Source: Ignavibacteria bacterium
GTDB taxonomy: Bacteria > Bacteroidota > Ignavibacteria > Tepidaquicellales > Tepidaquicellaceae
NCBI GenBank assembly: GCA_016929695.1
Contig: JAFGII010000051.1
Span: 1 to 64,000, forward strand
Length of the DNA: 64,000 nucleotides
Reading direction: 5' to 3'
The notes under the pieces were generated by a model. It saw only the letters and a program-made list of their open reading frames with translations. It was not told the DNA's origin and did not search any database. Positions 1-8,117 of the stretch are shown piece by piece (position 1 is the stretch's first letter; each line of letters begins with the position of its first letter). Made by a program: the position numbers and the translations under genes.

Positions 1-74
1 CGTTCCGCCACACAGTTAATGCGTTCCGCCGCACAGTTAATGCGTTCCGCCACACAGTTAATGCGTTCCGCCGC
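1..74. repeat. 21-bp tandem repeat (minisatellite), cut by window edge
   Basis: Three complete 21-bp units (1-21, 22-42, 43-63) and a partial fourth (64-74) follow one another with no spacer; each begins CGTTCCGCC. Units 1 and 3 read CCAC where units 2 and 4 read CCGC, so a 42-bp higher-order period is visible. The array certainly extends left of the window. One plus frame and two minus frames stay open through the array because 21 is a multiple of 3, so an open frame here is weak evidence of coding. No spacers exist, so this is not a CRISPR array. Confidence 0.85.
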
Positions 75-190
75 AAAAATAAGTCAAAAAATGATGTATT
101 ATGACAATATTGTCAAAAGAAAGGTAAATATTACAAAAAAGACGCTTCCCCTATTCGAAAAGCCAAAACTTCCTGAAACTACACGCAGAC

Positions 191-1819
191 TTATTTCACC
201 AATGCCATTTTAAGGATTCTGCCGTATTTAACCTGACTGCTGACCGTTTTATCAACTACCTGCATACGATAATAATAAATTCCGGACGCTAAATCTTCCG
301 CATTTATGGTCAGTTCATAATACCCTGGTTTATATTCCCCGTTAACCGGTACAAATACACTTCTGCCGAGTAAATCAAAGACTTCGATCTTTATATCCGC
401 CACTCTGGGAATGCTGAATTTTATGACAGTCTTATTATTATACGGATTGGGATAATTCTGCTCAAGAGAAAAATCATCTGGATAAATGATATATTCCCTG
501 TAGCAAAAATTTTCCGCATAATATTTTATTGCGGCATTATAGATTTTGTAAATAGCATCAGTCTGTGATTTCAATTTTGTTACTGAATTAACATTGCTGT
601 TACCCCTGTCAACAGTCTGACAATAGACAATTACCTGCGTATCTCCCGGTGCAATCGTAAAATTATCCGCACCCATTCCCATAACCATATTTGCAGAACT
701 CGGAGGGAGAGGCACAATAGTTCCCGTATCTGTTCCGCCGCAATTTGCTATTCTGCCTTTTGAAGGCGTCCATCCGGCATTTGTTTCAGGGTCACCGGAT
801 AATATAAATTTCGTTTTTTCGTATTTGTTACCGCCAAGAGGTTTGGTCGGGTCGAGATGAGATGTCCCGTCGCTTTTGAATCCTTTCATATAATAATACG
901 CACCCTGCGGATTCCCGGGGACTTCCCATTCACATCCATAATTAAACCTTTCCCACACAAAAGAAGATAAATATATTGTATCACCGGTTAATTTATTAAC
1001 GGCACCTTTTAACACTTTGATTCCGAAAATGTAATCAATGTTTTCATCGCCGTAAGCATATGCAAGATGCCTGTTCGTATCACATCCAAGAAATTCTTCG
1101 TAAAAAGTAAATTCACTCGGGTCAGAAAATAGTGCAAAGTAAACGGAATCCCAGTTTTTATTGCCTTTATTAATAATCTGATATCTGAAGAAATACGCAA
1201 ACTGCATCGGCGTTTCAGAATATGCCCACATCGTAAATCTTACTTCGGCATTAAGCAAAGGATTTTTAATTCCGCCTCCGAAACCTTCCCCGTTTGAACG
1301 GTATTGGCTAAAACCATCTGTGTAGCAAACAAACGCCGTCTCACTTGCATCCTGCATTCCGGGCTTATCTATCCCCGGCTCGAAAATGCAGTTATTGTTA
1401 ACATCAATGAAGGGCGCTCCGTATCCCGTCATCTTATACCAGTTCGCATAATCGGGATTATTGAATTCATTGTCAACTTTTTTTACGAGATAGATTTTGA
1501 AATCATCATTTGTATATGCGACTCCGTTCAAGATATATCCCGGAATCAGTTCTCCCGTATATGTACACGCAAACATTGCTAATGCACCATCAATTTTACA
1601 GGCGGCGCTTAGTCCCGTATTTTCACAGAAAGGAGTACTTCCGCAAGGGACAGTATAGCCCGGTGTATTTGTATATCTGAAGTCTTTGTTAAAAACTCCG
1701 CTGCTGCCGATGAATGTGCAGGCGTAGTTTCCCTTTATTCTAACCCAGTGAAACGGGTACCATTGTGCGAAGGATGAACCCGCATACATTAAAATGAGTA
1801 AAACTAAAATCTTTTTCAT
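191..1819 (-). CDS. Secreted protein with T9SS type A sorting domain
   Basis: This 542-residue protein has an N-terminal signal peptide (MKKILVLLILMYAGSSFAQ). Residues of roughly 450-542 form a C-terminal Por/T9SS sorting domain with NYPNPYNN, FDLLGR and a final basic stretch ending in KMALVK. The middle 400 residues belong to no family I can name. They carry motifs (YANWY, YGAPFIDVNNN, GEGFGGG, MKGF, NCGG, GDTQ, NSVTKLK) that recur in order in the 846-residue neighbour at 3178-5718, so the two share a large homologous module. Predicted fate: export by Sec, then passage through the type IX system to the surface or medium. It is last in a same-strand run of three such genes. Function unknown. 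Confidence 0.88.
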   Translation of the reverse strand: MKKILVLLILMYAGSSFAQWYPFHWVRIKGNYACTFIGSSGVFNKDFRYTNTPGYTVPCGSTPFCENTGLSAACKIDGALAMFACTYTGELIPGYILNGVAYTNDDFKIYLVKKVDNEFNNPDYANWYKMTGYGAPFIDVNNNCIFEPGIDKPGMQDASETAFVCYTDGFSQYRSNGEGFGGGIKNPLLNAEVRFTMWAYSETPMQFAYFFRYQIINKGNKNWDSVYFALFSDPSEFTFYEEFLGCDTNRHLAYAYGDENIDYIFGIKVLKGAVNKLTGDTIYLSSFVWERFNYGCEWEVPGNPQGAYYYMKGFKSDGTSHLDPTKPLGGNKYEKTKFILSGDPETNAGWTPSKGRIANCGGTDTGTIVPLPPSSANMVMGMGADNFTIAPGDTQVIVYCQTVDRGNSNVNSVTKLKSQTDAIYKIYNAAIKYYAENFCYREYIIYPDDFSLEQNYPNPYNNKTVIKFSIPRVADIKIEVFDLLGRSVFVPVNGEYKPGYYELTINAEDLASGIYYYRMQVVDKTVSSQVKYGRILKMALVK

Positions 1820-1840
1820 TTCTTTCTCTTTATCAAAATC

Positions 1841-1870
1841 CTCATCCGATGAACGAGTTCATCGGATGAG
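1841..1870 (-). terminator. 14-bp perfect hairpin downstream of T9SS gene (possible terminator)
   Basis: The arms 1841-1854 and 1857-1870 are perfectly complementary (CTCATCCGATGAAC and its reverse complement) with almost no loop. The hairpin lies just after the stop of the 427-residue gene and before the start of the 542-residue gene. On the minus strand it is followed by GATTTTGAT, only four T, so termination is plausible but may be partial. It could instead be an mRNA-stabilising or processing hairpin. Confidence 0.5.
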
Positions 1871-1887
1871 CATTAAAATTTTAATTG

Positions 1888-3171
1888 CTATCTCAGCAAA
1901 ACCATTTTTCTTGTTTGGACATAATCACCTGCCCTGAATTTGTAGAAGTATATTCCTGAAGAATGTACAGAGCCGTTCCATTCGAATTCATATACGCCGG
2001 CGGACAGTTTTTTATTTACCAAAACCTGAACGAGTTTACCAAGTATATCGTATATTTCGAGTTCAACAAAATCCGATTCCGGGGTTCCAAATTTAATTTT
2101 CGTAACAGGATTAAACGGATTGGGATAATTCTGATACAGTTCAAATTTATCCGGATATATTTGATTATTATTATTTATAAAAACACTCCCGCCATTGCTT
2201 GTCTTATGAATATAATTTGAATTTACACAAAAACCGGTATCCTGATTTAGGAAAAATATAGAATGAATATTTAATAAATTTGAAATTATTTGCTGGTTTG
2301 ACCAAGTTAATCCTCCATCAGTCGATTTTAATATTATTTTTAAATCACCGCCGCAGAAAAGTATTTTGTCATTTATTACACACAATGAATACAAAGGATT
2401 ATTTGGCAAAATTGAATTATTAATCCAATCAACTCCGTTATTCGTTGTTTTAAAGATTGCACCGTTCTGTACATTCCCTCCGACTGCATATCCGGTAGAA
2501 TTATTTGCAAATTTTATTTCATTAATTACATAAATACCTCCGAGTGTATCTGTGACAAATCTGTATTCCCAGTTATTTCCTCCGTCAGTTGTTTTGTAAA
2601 TTCCTCCGTAAGTATTACCAAGAAAACCTGTATCAATATTTTTAAAATGCATACTGGCAAAACCTGTATATGTCGTGTCGAGAGCAATCCAGTTTAAACC
2701 GCCATCAGTCGTTTTTGATATCATACCGTATCTTCCGGCTAAATATCCTGTTTGTTCATTTAAAAATTGAATACAGTTATAAGTTTGAGTCCCTATTGAA
2801 GGAGCAATGGAATAAACCCAATTTGTACCTCCGTTTGTAGTTTTATAAATAAAATTTGTATGTCCGCAAATAAAGCCGGTGTTATTATCAATGAAATCTA
2901 TATCATAAATATATGTATCGAAATATAAATTCAAAATTAATCTATCCCAATTTACCCCGGAATTAGTAGTCTTACAAAAGAAACTATAGTAATTAAATAA
3001 TGATTCTCCTGCTGCATATCCTGTATTTTTATCTGAAAATATTATTGTATAAAATAACGCCTCACTATTCGTATATTGCTGAATCCATTGACTTTGTAAT
3101 GCACAGTTAATCAATAAAATAAAAATTATTGTTAAGTAAATTCTGAAAACTCTTAAATTATACTTTTTCAT
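1888..3171 (-). CDS. Secreted YCF48/BNR-repeat protein with T9SS sorting domain
   Basis: 427 residues. It opens with a hydrophobic signal segment and then carries about six or seven repeats of the form 'GYA-G...-KTT(D/N)GG-NW'. These are the YCF48/BNR-like blades of a beta-propeller (for example KTTNGGTNW, KTTDGGLNW, KTTDGGNNW). The last 85 residues are a T9SS type A sorting domain with NYPNPFNPVTKIKF, YDILGKLV and a terminal KMVLLR. In this phylum such proteins are secreted or surface proteins; the propeller's ligand is unknown. It sits 6 bp after the 846-residue gene, which has the same propeller type at its N terminus, so the two are probably cotranscribed. Confidence 0.88.
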   Translation of the reverse strand: MKKYNLRVFRIYLTIIFILLINCALQSQWIQQYTNSEALFYTIIFSDKNTGYAAGESLFNYYSFFCKTTNSGVNWDRLILNLYFDTYIYDIDFIDNNTGFICGHTNFIYKTTNGGTNWVYSIAPSIGTQTYNCIQFLNEQTGYLAGRYGMISKTTDGGLNWIALDTTYTGFASMHFKNIDTGFLGNTYGGIYKTTDGGNNWEYRFVTDTLGGIYVINEIKFANNSTGYAVGGNVQNGAIFKTTNNGVDWINNSILPNNPLYSLCVINDKILFCGGDLKIILKSTDGGLTWSNQQIISNLLNIHSIFFLNQDTGFCVNSNYIHKTSNGGSVFINNNNQIYPDKFELYQNYPNPFNPVTKIKFGTPESDFVELEIYDILGKLVQVLVNKKLSAGVYEFEWNGSVHSSGIYFYKFRAGDYVQTRKMVLLR

Positions 3172-3177
3172 TTTTAT

Positions 3178-5718
3178 TTATTTTACTAAAACGAACTTTT
3201 TAGTCGATATGAATATGTCGTCAACTATCAATGAATAAAAATAAATCCCGCTCGGTAAATCACCTGCATTAAATCTCACCTCATACGTTCCCGCCTGTAA
3301 ATTTTCATTTACAAGTATTGAAACTTCCTTTCCAGTTACATCAAAGACTTTTATTTTTACGTTTCCCGCATTTGGAATTTCAAATTTAATATTTGTCATT
3401 GAGTTAAACGGATTCGGATAATTCTGGAGCAGATAAAATGTTTCGGGAACTTCAGTGCTAATCTGTTTAATATCAACCGTCTGATAAAAATTAACAACAA
3501 TATCTGATAACTGCTTTAATTTTGTAACGGAATTTAAATTGCTGCTTCCTCTCGCAATCATCTGCCCGATGACGACTGTCTGAGTATCGCCGGGAAATAC
3601 TTTAAAATCAGGTGCACCTGCGTTCAGCAGATATCTTCTATCGCCCGGAGGAACAACAGCGAGGATTTGTCCGTTCGGACCACCGCAATTAAAAACGCAG
3701 CCCTTATATTCAGTCCAGCCGGATGCAAATTCCGGTTCACCGGAATAAATAAACTTTGTCGGAGCAGGCGGCATAAACACCGGATTCATCCAGGGGGATA
3801 AATCTTTTTTATATCCCTTCATAAAATTATACGCACCAAGCGGCTCGCCATTCGGTGTAGTCTCACAAGGTGGTGTTCCGCAACCTGTGCAGGAGAACTG
3901 TACTCCGGATGATGCTTTTATTGTATCGTGAGGAGTAACATTTTTTTTCACGGGGAATCGAATCATTCTCATTCCGACTGCAGGAGGATTAGTTCCGTAA
4001 ACAGGGTCATTATTATCGGCATTGTATAAGTACCATAAATTTCTTAATGAATCCATTCCGACATAATCATCATTTGCATCACCCAAATCCGCATCACCTA
4101 CGAGAGAAAATATCGTACTGTCCCAGACTGAATTTGATTTATTGATTACAACATATTTAATGAACTGAACATCCTGAACTATAGAATCCGAATAACACCA
4201 GGCAGTAATGCGGAAATCAGCATAGAGCGGCAGTGTTCCGCCGCCGAAACCTTCTCCCGGACTATGCTTCCAAGGATACCCGTCTGTTAATGCCATAAAT
4301 AAAGTCTGGCTTGCATTTCTGACTCCGGGTGTGTCAATGCACATATCGTAAACTCCGTTATTATTAACATCGCGGAAAGGCGCACCATAAGGAACCATAA
4401 GACCCCAGTTTGCCCAGTCAACACTGTTATAGCAATTATCACCCTGTCTAACTTTATAAATTCTTTTCATATATACCGGAGTTTCCGGAACGCCGTTATT
4501 AATAAAGCCCTGCCATAATTCACCTTTATAACTAACCATTGCTTCTTTTAATACTCCGTTCACATATCCGGCTATGGAAAGACCCGACGTAAAGATTGCA
4601 TATTTATTCGAGCCTTTAGGCCATTCAAATCCGGGAGTATTTATCATAGTCGGATGCTGATTCATAATTCCGGTTGTCCAGAAATATGAACAGATGTTAT
4701 TTCCGTCGAGAGTCGTCCACTTCATTGCCGAATCTGACGGTGAAGGATAAAGTTCACAGTTCAGGATTGTTCCTCCGGAACCAACCGCTATCCCTTTGGT
4801 ATTACTTGTAAAAGTTAAAGAATTTATGTTAGATGCTGAGTTTACGGTTTGTAATATCCAGTTAGTACCTCCGTTTGTCGTGTGTAACATTGTTCCGTTA
4901 TCACCGCTAATCCAGAATTCGTTTGGACTTACCTGATAAATCTTTCTTAAGGAATTCGTTGTCCCGCTTTGCTGCTGAACCCAGTTCAGTCCACCATTTA
5001 TAGATTTGATAATAATACCGTTTGAACCCGCTGCCATAAGCGTATTTGTGTCAGAAACAGCGATAATGCAGTTTAAATTATTCGTAAATCCGCTTTGAAG
5101 CGGAACAAATGATATTATTGCAGGAACAGGAGGTATTGTCAGTACAAATTTTACAAGAGTACCGTTGTCTCCGCATAAATATGAACGGTATAAAGATACC
5201 GAATTTGAGTAGAATACGCTTCGCAGATTATTAGTTGTTCCGGTGTTTTGCTGAACCCAGTTTGCTCCCTGATTTGTTGTATAATAAACTATTCCGTTTT
5301 CTCCGCAGATAATAAACGACGTACCGGAATAAAACTGTGAGATACCATACAGGCTCTGCGATATTTGCGGACCAATTGACAGCCAGTTTAAACCGCTATT
5401 TGTAGAACGCAAAACTGTTCCGTTTTCACCTGAAACCAATATACTATTGGAAATATGGGACGAATATAAATCGCTCTGTGTACCCAAGATTATTATGTTC
5501 CAGTTATAACCTGCGTTGGTAGATTTTATAAAACTGCCGTTATTCCCGAATGCAAAAATATTATCCTGATAATAATAAAGCACTGAATTTAAATTTTCCG
5601 TAACGGGAGAATTCACCGGATTCCAGTGATTGAATACCGCTTGTGAATAAACCACCGAGGAAAATATTAATGCAAAGAGAATAAACAGAAACTTTTGGAT
5701 TATATTTCTCATTTCCAT
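3178..5718 (-). CDS. Two-module secreted protein (YCF48 propeller + unknown module) with T9SS sorting domain
   Basis: 846 residues with a signal peptide. About residues 25-325 are YCF48/BNR-type propeller blades ('STN-G-NW', 'VGSGGTILN'). About 330-760 are homologous to the central module of the 542-residue protein at 191-1819 (DWANW, YGAPFRDVNNN, GEGFGGG, YNFMKGYK, NCGG, GDTQ, LNSVTKLK). About 765-846 form a T9SS sorting domain (NYPNPFNSMTNIKF, FDVTGKEV, ending KKFVLVK). The protein is therefore a combination of the modules found separately in its two downstream neighbours. Several Cys pairs in the second module (CTGCGTPPC) could form disulphides. Function unknown; predicted to be surface-exposed or released. 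An alternative ATG lies two codons further in. Confidence 0.88.
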   Translation of the reverse strand: MEMRNIIQKFLFILFALIFSSVVYSQAVFNHWNPVNSPVTENLNSVLYYYQDNIFAFGNNGSFIKSTNAGYNWNIIILGTQSDLYSSHISNSILVSGENGTVLRSTNSGLNWLSIGPQISQSLYGISQFYSGTSFIICGENGIVYYTTNQGANWVQQNTGTTNNLRSVFYSNSVSLYRSYLCGDNGTLVKFVLTIPPVPAIISFVPLQSGFTNNLNCIIAVSDTNTLMAAGSNGIIIKSINGGLNWVQQQSGTTNSLRKIYQVSPNEFWISGDNGTMLHTTNGGTNWILQTVNSASNINSLTFTSNTKGIAVGSGGTILNCELYPSPSDSAMKWTTLDGNNICSYFWTTGIMNQHPTMINTPGFEWPKGSNKYAIFTSGLSIAGYVNGVLKEAMVSYKGELWQGFINNGVPETPVYMKRIYKVRQGDNCYNSVDWANWGLMVPYGAPFRDVNNNGVYDMCIDTPGVRNASQTLFMALTDGYPWKHSPGEGFGGGTLPLYADFRITAWCYSDSIVQDVQFIKYVVINKSNSVWDSTIFSLVGDADLGDANDDYVGMDSLRNLWYLYNADNNDPVYGTNPPAVGMRMIRFPVKKNVTPHDTIKASSGVQFSCTGCGTPPCETTPNGEPLGAYNFMKGYKKDLSPWMNPVFMPPAPTKFIYSGEPEFASGWTEYKGCVFNCGGPNGQILAVVPPGDRRYLLNAGAPDFKVFPGDTQTVVIGQMIARGSSNLNSVTKLKQLSDIVVNFYQTVDIKQISTEVPETFYLLQNYPNPFNSMTNIKFEIPNAGNVKIKVFDVTGKEVSILVNENLQAGTYEVRFNAGDLPSGIYFYSLIVDDIFISTKKFVLVK

Positions 5719-5952
5719 AAACTTTTTTTATAAAGTAAATTTATTTTTGTGTAAAATCAATATATTTTATTATTATGAATTTAGTAATAAACTAAGCGTA
5801 TTAAAAAAATATTGAACATAATATCCTGCTGGCATTATGCAGTAATCTTTTTACCGGAATAAATACGGGATATAAAATCGAAATATAATGCCCGTTTTAA
5901 ATTGTATTTAAATATTTTAATAAATAATTTTAATAAATTTATACAAAGGAAT

Positions 5953-7107
5953 ATGGAAAACATTAATAAAAGTTCAGGGGTATATTTATTTTCGTTAATT
6001 TTAATACTATTTGCTATGATGCTTTCAGGCAATTCATTTTCTCAGGATAAAATAACGATAACGGGAACCGTTAAATATTTATCATTTGAAGGCGGATTCT
6101 ACGGAATTGCCGGAGATGACGGCAAGAATTATGAACCCAGGAATCTGATAGAGGAATTTCAAGAAGACGGTTTAAAAGTAAAAGTTACGGGTAAAATCCG
6201 AACAGATGTAATGAGTTACCGTCAGTGGGGAGAAATTCTTGAAATCACCGATATTGAAATTGCATCCTCGGAATCCGCTGTCTACGAGGCGTACGAATGG
6301 GGCGTAATGGCAGGATGTTACGGCAAACCGGAGTTTTTCAATACTTCAAGACCAGAGCAGGTAATGTACGTGAAACTGCCGGTTATTTACATACATTCAA
6401 AAGAAGAGTTTTCCTTTGACTTAACAGTTAATCTCAAAAACGGAAAACCAACCGATACATATCCGAAGACCTGCATTATCGAACCGCAGCTTAAATGGGA
6501 AAATGTTAAAGTTATTCAGGGCGATATAGAAAAAGACATATACAGGTCAAAAGCAAAGGATTTTGTTCCTCTGGAGTCAATTATTGAACCGCTGAATAAT
6601 GTTGACGCTCCGTGGTTACAGAATAACAACGTCAATTCCAAATTCCTTTTTTATGAAGGTGAAATGACCTTCGATAACAAGGTTATAGTGGATTTCAACA
6701 CCGATATGGGAGAAGTAATGATAAGGAATAATTTTGATTATCCCGTTTATAACGTTGTTGTCTCATCACAAAAAGGTGATTTTTTACGTCCCGAATACGT
6801 TATGTGCAGAGTTGAGAAACTTGCACCCGGGGAAGCGGTTGGACTGAAATTTTTACCTCAGGAATATGATGTATGGCTGAATGACCTCATAATGCTTGGT
6901 TTCACTGAAATGGAAGCAAAGTCATTCGACTTGCTATGGAAAAATGTTTTTCTTGAAAGAACAAATACGGGCGGTTGGGCAAATCTGATTTACAGGCTAC
7001 CTGAAGAAATAGTAAATAATATGATTCCGGCTAAGTTTGAGCCCGAGCCGCAGAAATTTACGAGAGTATTATACAATTACATTCATTTAGATGAATTACA
7101 AAGATAA
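5953..7107 (+). CDS. Exported protein of unknown function with small OB-like N-terminal domain
   Basis: I start this gene at the ATG at 5953, preceded by AAAGGA a few bases upstream, rather than at an upstream in-frame ATG (5902) that would add 17 residues before the signal sequence. The 384-residue product has a signal peptide (hydrophobic core LFSLILILFAMML, likely cleaved near GNSFSQ). About residues 32-100 begin ITITGTVKYLSF and look like a small beta-barrel/OB-type domain. The remaining 280 residues match no family I recognise; they are rich in beta-type sequence and contain no obvious catalytic motif. It precedes a lipoprotein gene by 28 bp and is probably cotranscribed with it. It diverges from the T9SS genes at 5718. 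Confidence 0.75.
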   Translation: MENINKSSGVYLFSLILILFAMMLSGNSFSQDKITITGTVKYLSFEGGFYGIAGDDGKNYEPRNLIEEFQEDGLKVKVTGKIRTDVMSYRQWGEILEITDIEIASSESAVYEAYEWGVMAGCYGKPEFFNTSRPEQVMYVKLPVIYIHSKEEFSFDLTVNLKNGKPTDTYPKTCIIEPQLKWENVKVIQGDIEKDIYRSKAKDFVPLESIIEPLNNVDAPWLQNNNVNSKFLFYEGEMTFDNKVIVDFNTDMGEVMIRNNFDYPVYNVVVSSQKGDFLRPEYVMCRVEKLAPGEAVGLKFLPQEYDVWLNDLIMLGFTEMEAKSFDLLWKNVFLERTNTGGWANLIYRLPEEIVNNMIPAKFEPEPQKFTRVLYNYIHLDELQR

Positions 7108-7135
7108 TCATTTTCAAAAATTAAACCACAAAAGA

Positions 7136-7777
7136 ATGAAAAAAATTAAATTCCTTGTAGTGTTTTTAATGTCCGTGTTTTTAATTGCGGGCTGCGGTAA
7201 AGAATCCGGAGACGGAACTTCTGATGCAGAGAAAGACAAGAAAGAAGAAAAATCCGAAACCTCGGTATTTCATATAAAATATGAAATAAAAGGTGAAGGC
7301 GATATGACCATGGATATGTACGTGAAAGACAATGATTTTAAAATGGATATGAAAGGTATAGAAGAATCGGGGAAAAAAGTTGATGCACTTATGTTTGTTA
7401 AAGACAAATATTTTTACATGATTGGTGAGGAAGGCGGTAAGAAAATGGGTATGAAATTCAAAATGGATGATGAAAATAATGAATTTAAAGACATAACTAA
7501 ACTTACCGATATTAAGGATGAAATATCGAAAGCCAAAAAAGAAGGAACGGAAGAGATATTAGGTTACGAATGCGACATTTATAAAGACGGTGAAAAAACG
7601 ATGTGGGTTTATGATAATAAATTTTTCCTGAAAATGGTTGACGGAAAAACCACGATGGTTGCAACAGAATTCGAACCGGATGCAAAAATCAGCGAATCGG
7701 AATTTGAACTTCCGAAAGATGTTGAAATTCAGGATATGGAAAAAATGATGGAAGAATTGCAGAATATGACAAAATAA
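7136..7777 (+). CDS. Lipoprotein, DUF4412-like
   Basis: The start at 7136 (MKKIKFLVV) is chosen because it gives a proper lipoprotein signal peptide with lipobox LIAGC; an in-frame ATG at 7091 would put 15 polar residues in front. The mature protein starts at Cys20 and continues with a Lys/Glu-rich linker. The body (about residues 42-213) has alternating beta strands with many Met and Asp residues (MTMDMYVKDNDFKMDMKG) and a 'LGYECDIYKDGEKTMWVY' segment. This resembles periplasmic DUF4412 proteins, which look like LolA-type half-barrels. The assignment is by resemblance only. The gene is followed 24 bp later by a strong terminator. Confidence 0.75.
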   Translation: MKKIKFLVVFLMSVFLIAGCGKESGDGTSDAEKDKKEEKSETSVFHIKYEIKGEGDMTMDMYVKDNDFKMDMKGIEESGKKVDALMFVKDKYFYMIGEEGGKKMGMKFKMDDENNEFKDITKLTDIKDEISKAKKEGTEEILGYECDIYKDGEKTMWVYDNKFFLKMVDGKTTMVATEFEPDAKISESEFELPKDVEIQDMEKMMEELQNMTK

Positions 7778-7801
7778 ATTTTATAACGGAGGAGAAGAAT
7801 G

Positions 7802-7835
7802 CAGTCAGAAGATTTTCTTCTGACTGTTTTTTTTT
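7802..7835 (+). terminator. Rho-independent terminator
   Basis: An 11-bp perfect stem (7802-7812 with 7816-7826; CAGTCAGAAGA / TCTTCTGACTG) with a 3-nt loop is followed by nine T (7827-7835) on the plus strand. It lies 24 bp after the lipoprotein stop codon and ends the 5953-7777 transcription unit. Confidence 0.92.
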
Positions 7836-7854
7836 ATGAAAATAATTTTGTATT

Positions 7855-7990
7855 TCATGCAAAGACGCAGATTTTTTTTAACGCAATGACGCTAAGAGAC
7901 AGAGACACGAAGTGAAACTTTTATAATTTTTCTTAGAGACACAGAGAAAAAAACTTTTATTATTTCTGGCAGAAAGGAAGAGATAAAGAA
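7855..7990. repeat. Degenerate GCGTC/AGACACAGAG-type intergenic repeat
   Basis: The spacer holds imperfect short repeats: read on the minus strand, units resembling 'TTAGCGTC', 'TTGCGTTAAA' and 'CTGCGTCTTTGC' follow one another. AGAGACA(C)AGAG and (A)AACTTTTAT(A/T)AT also each occur twice (about 7890-7965). No open frame of note is present. It resembles the degenerate GCGTC-rich intergenic repeats seen in many environmental bacterial genomes, but family membership cannot be shown from this window. Confidence 0.45.
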
Positions 7991-8070
7991 TTTTATTTAA
8001 AACGTTATTAAACTAAAAGGAAAAATCACAGAGAGTTTGAGAAGTAAGGAATTGATTGTTTTTGTTGAAT

Positions 8071-8098
8071 GCAGTCAGGAGCAAAAGCTCCTGACTGC
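8071..8098 (-). other. 12-bp perfect hairpin beyond the S46 peptidase gene
   Basis: The arms 8071-8082 and 8087-8098 (GCAGTCAGGAGC / GCTCCTGACTGC) are perfectly complementary around an AAAA loop. The hairpin lies 20 bp past the stop of the minus-strand peptidase gene, the place for a terminator, but neither strand has a following T run. Its outer 8 bp (GCAGTCAG) are identical to the sequence that begins at 7801, at the base of the terminator hairpin 270 bp away, which suggests a shared origin. Confidence 0.6.
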
Positions 8099-8117
8099 GT
8101 ACATAAAAAGTGAGGTT

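Noticed and set aside
1-74. Possible CRISPR array
   Set aside because: Units abut directly with no spacers and no cas genes are in view.
19-213. 64-residue open frame over the left-edge repeat
   Set aside because: It is kept open by the 21-bp repeat, has no homology I recognise, and its end overlaps the T9SS gene on the other strand.
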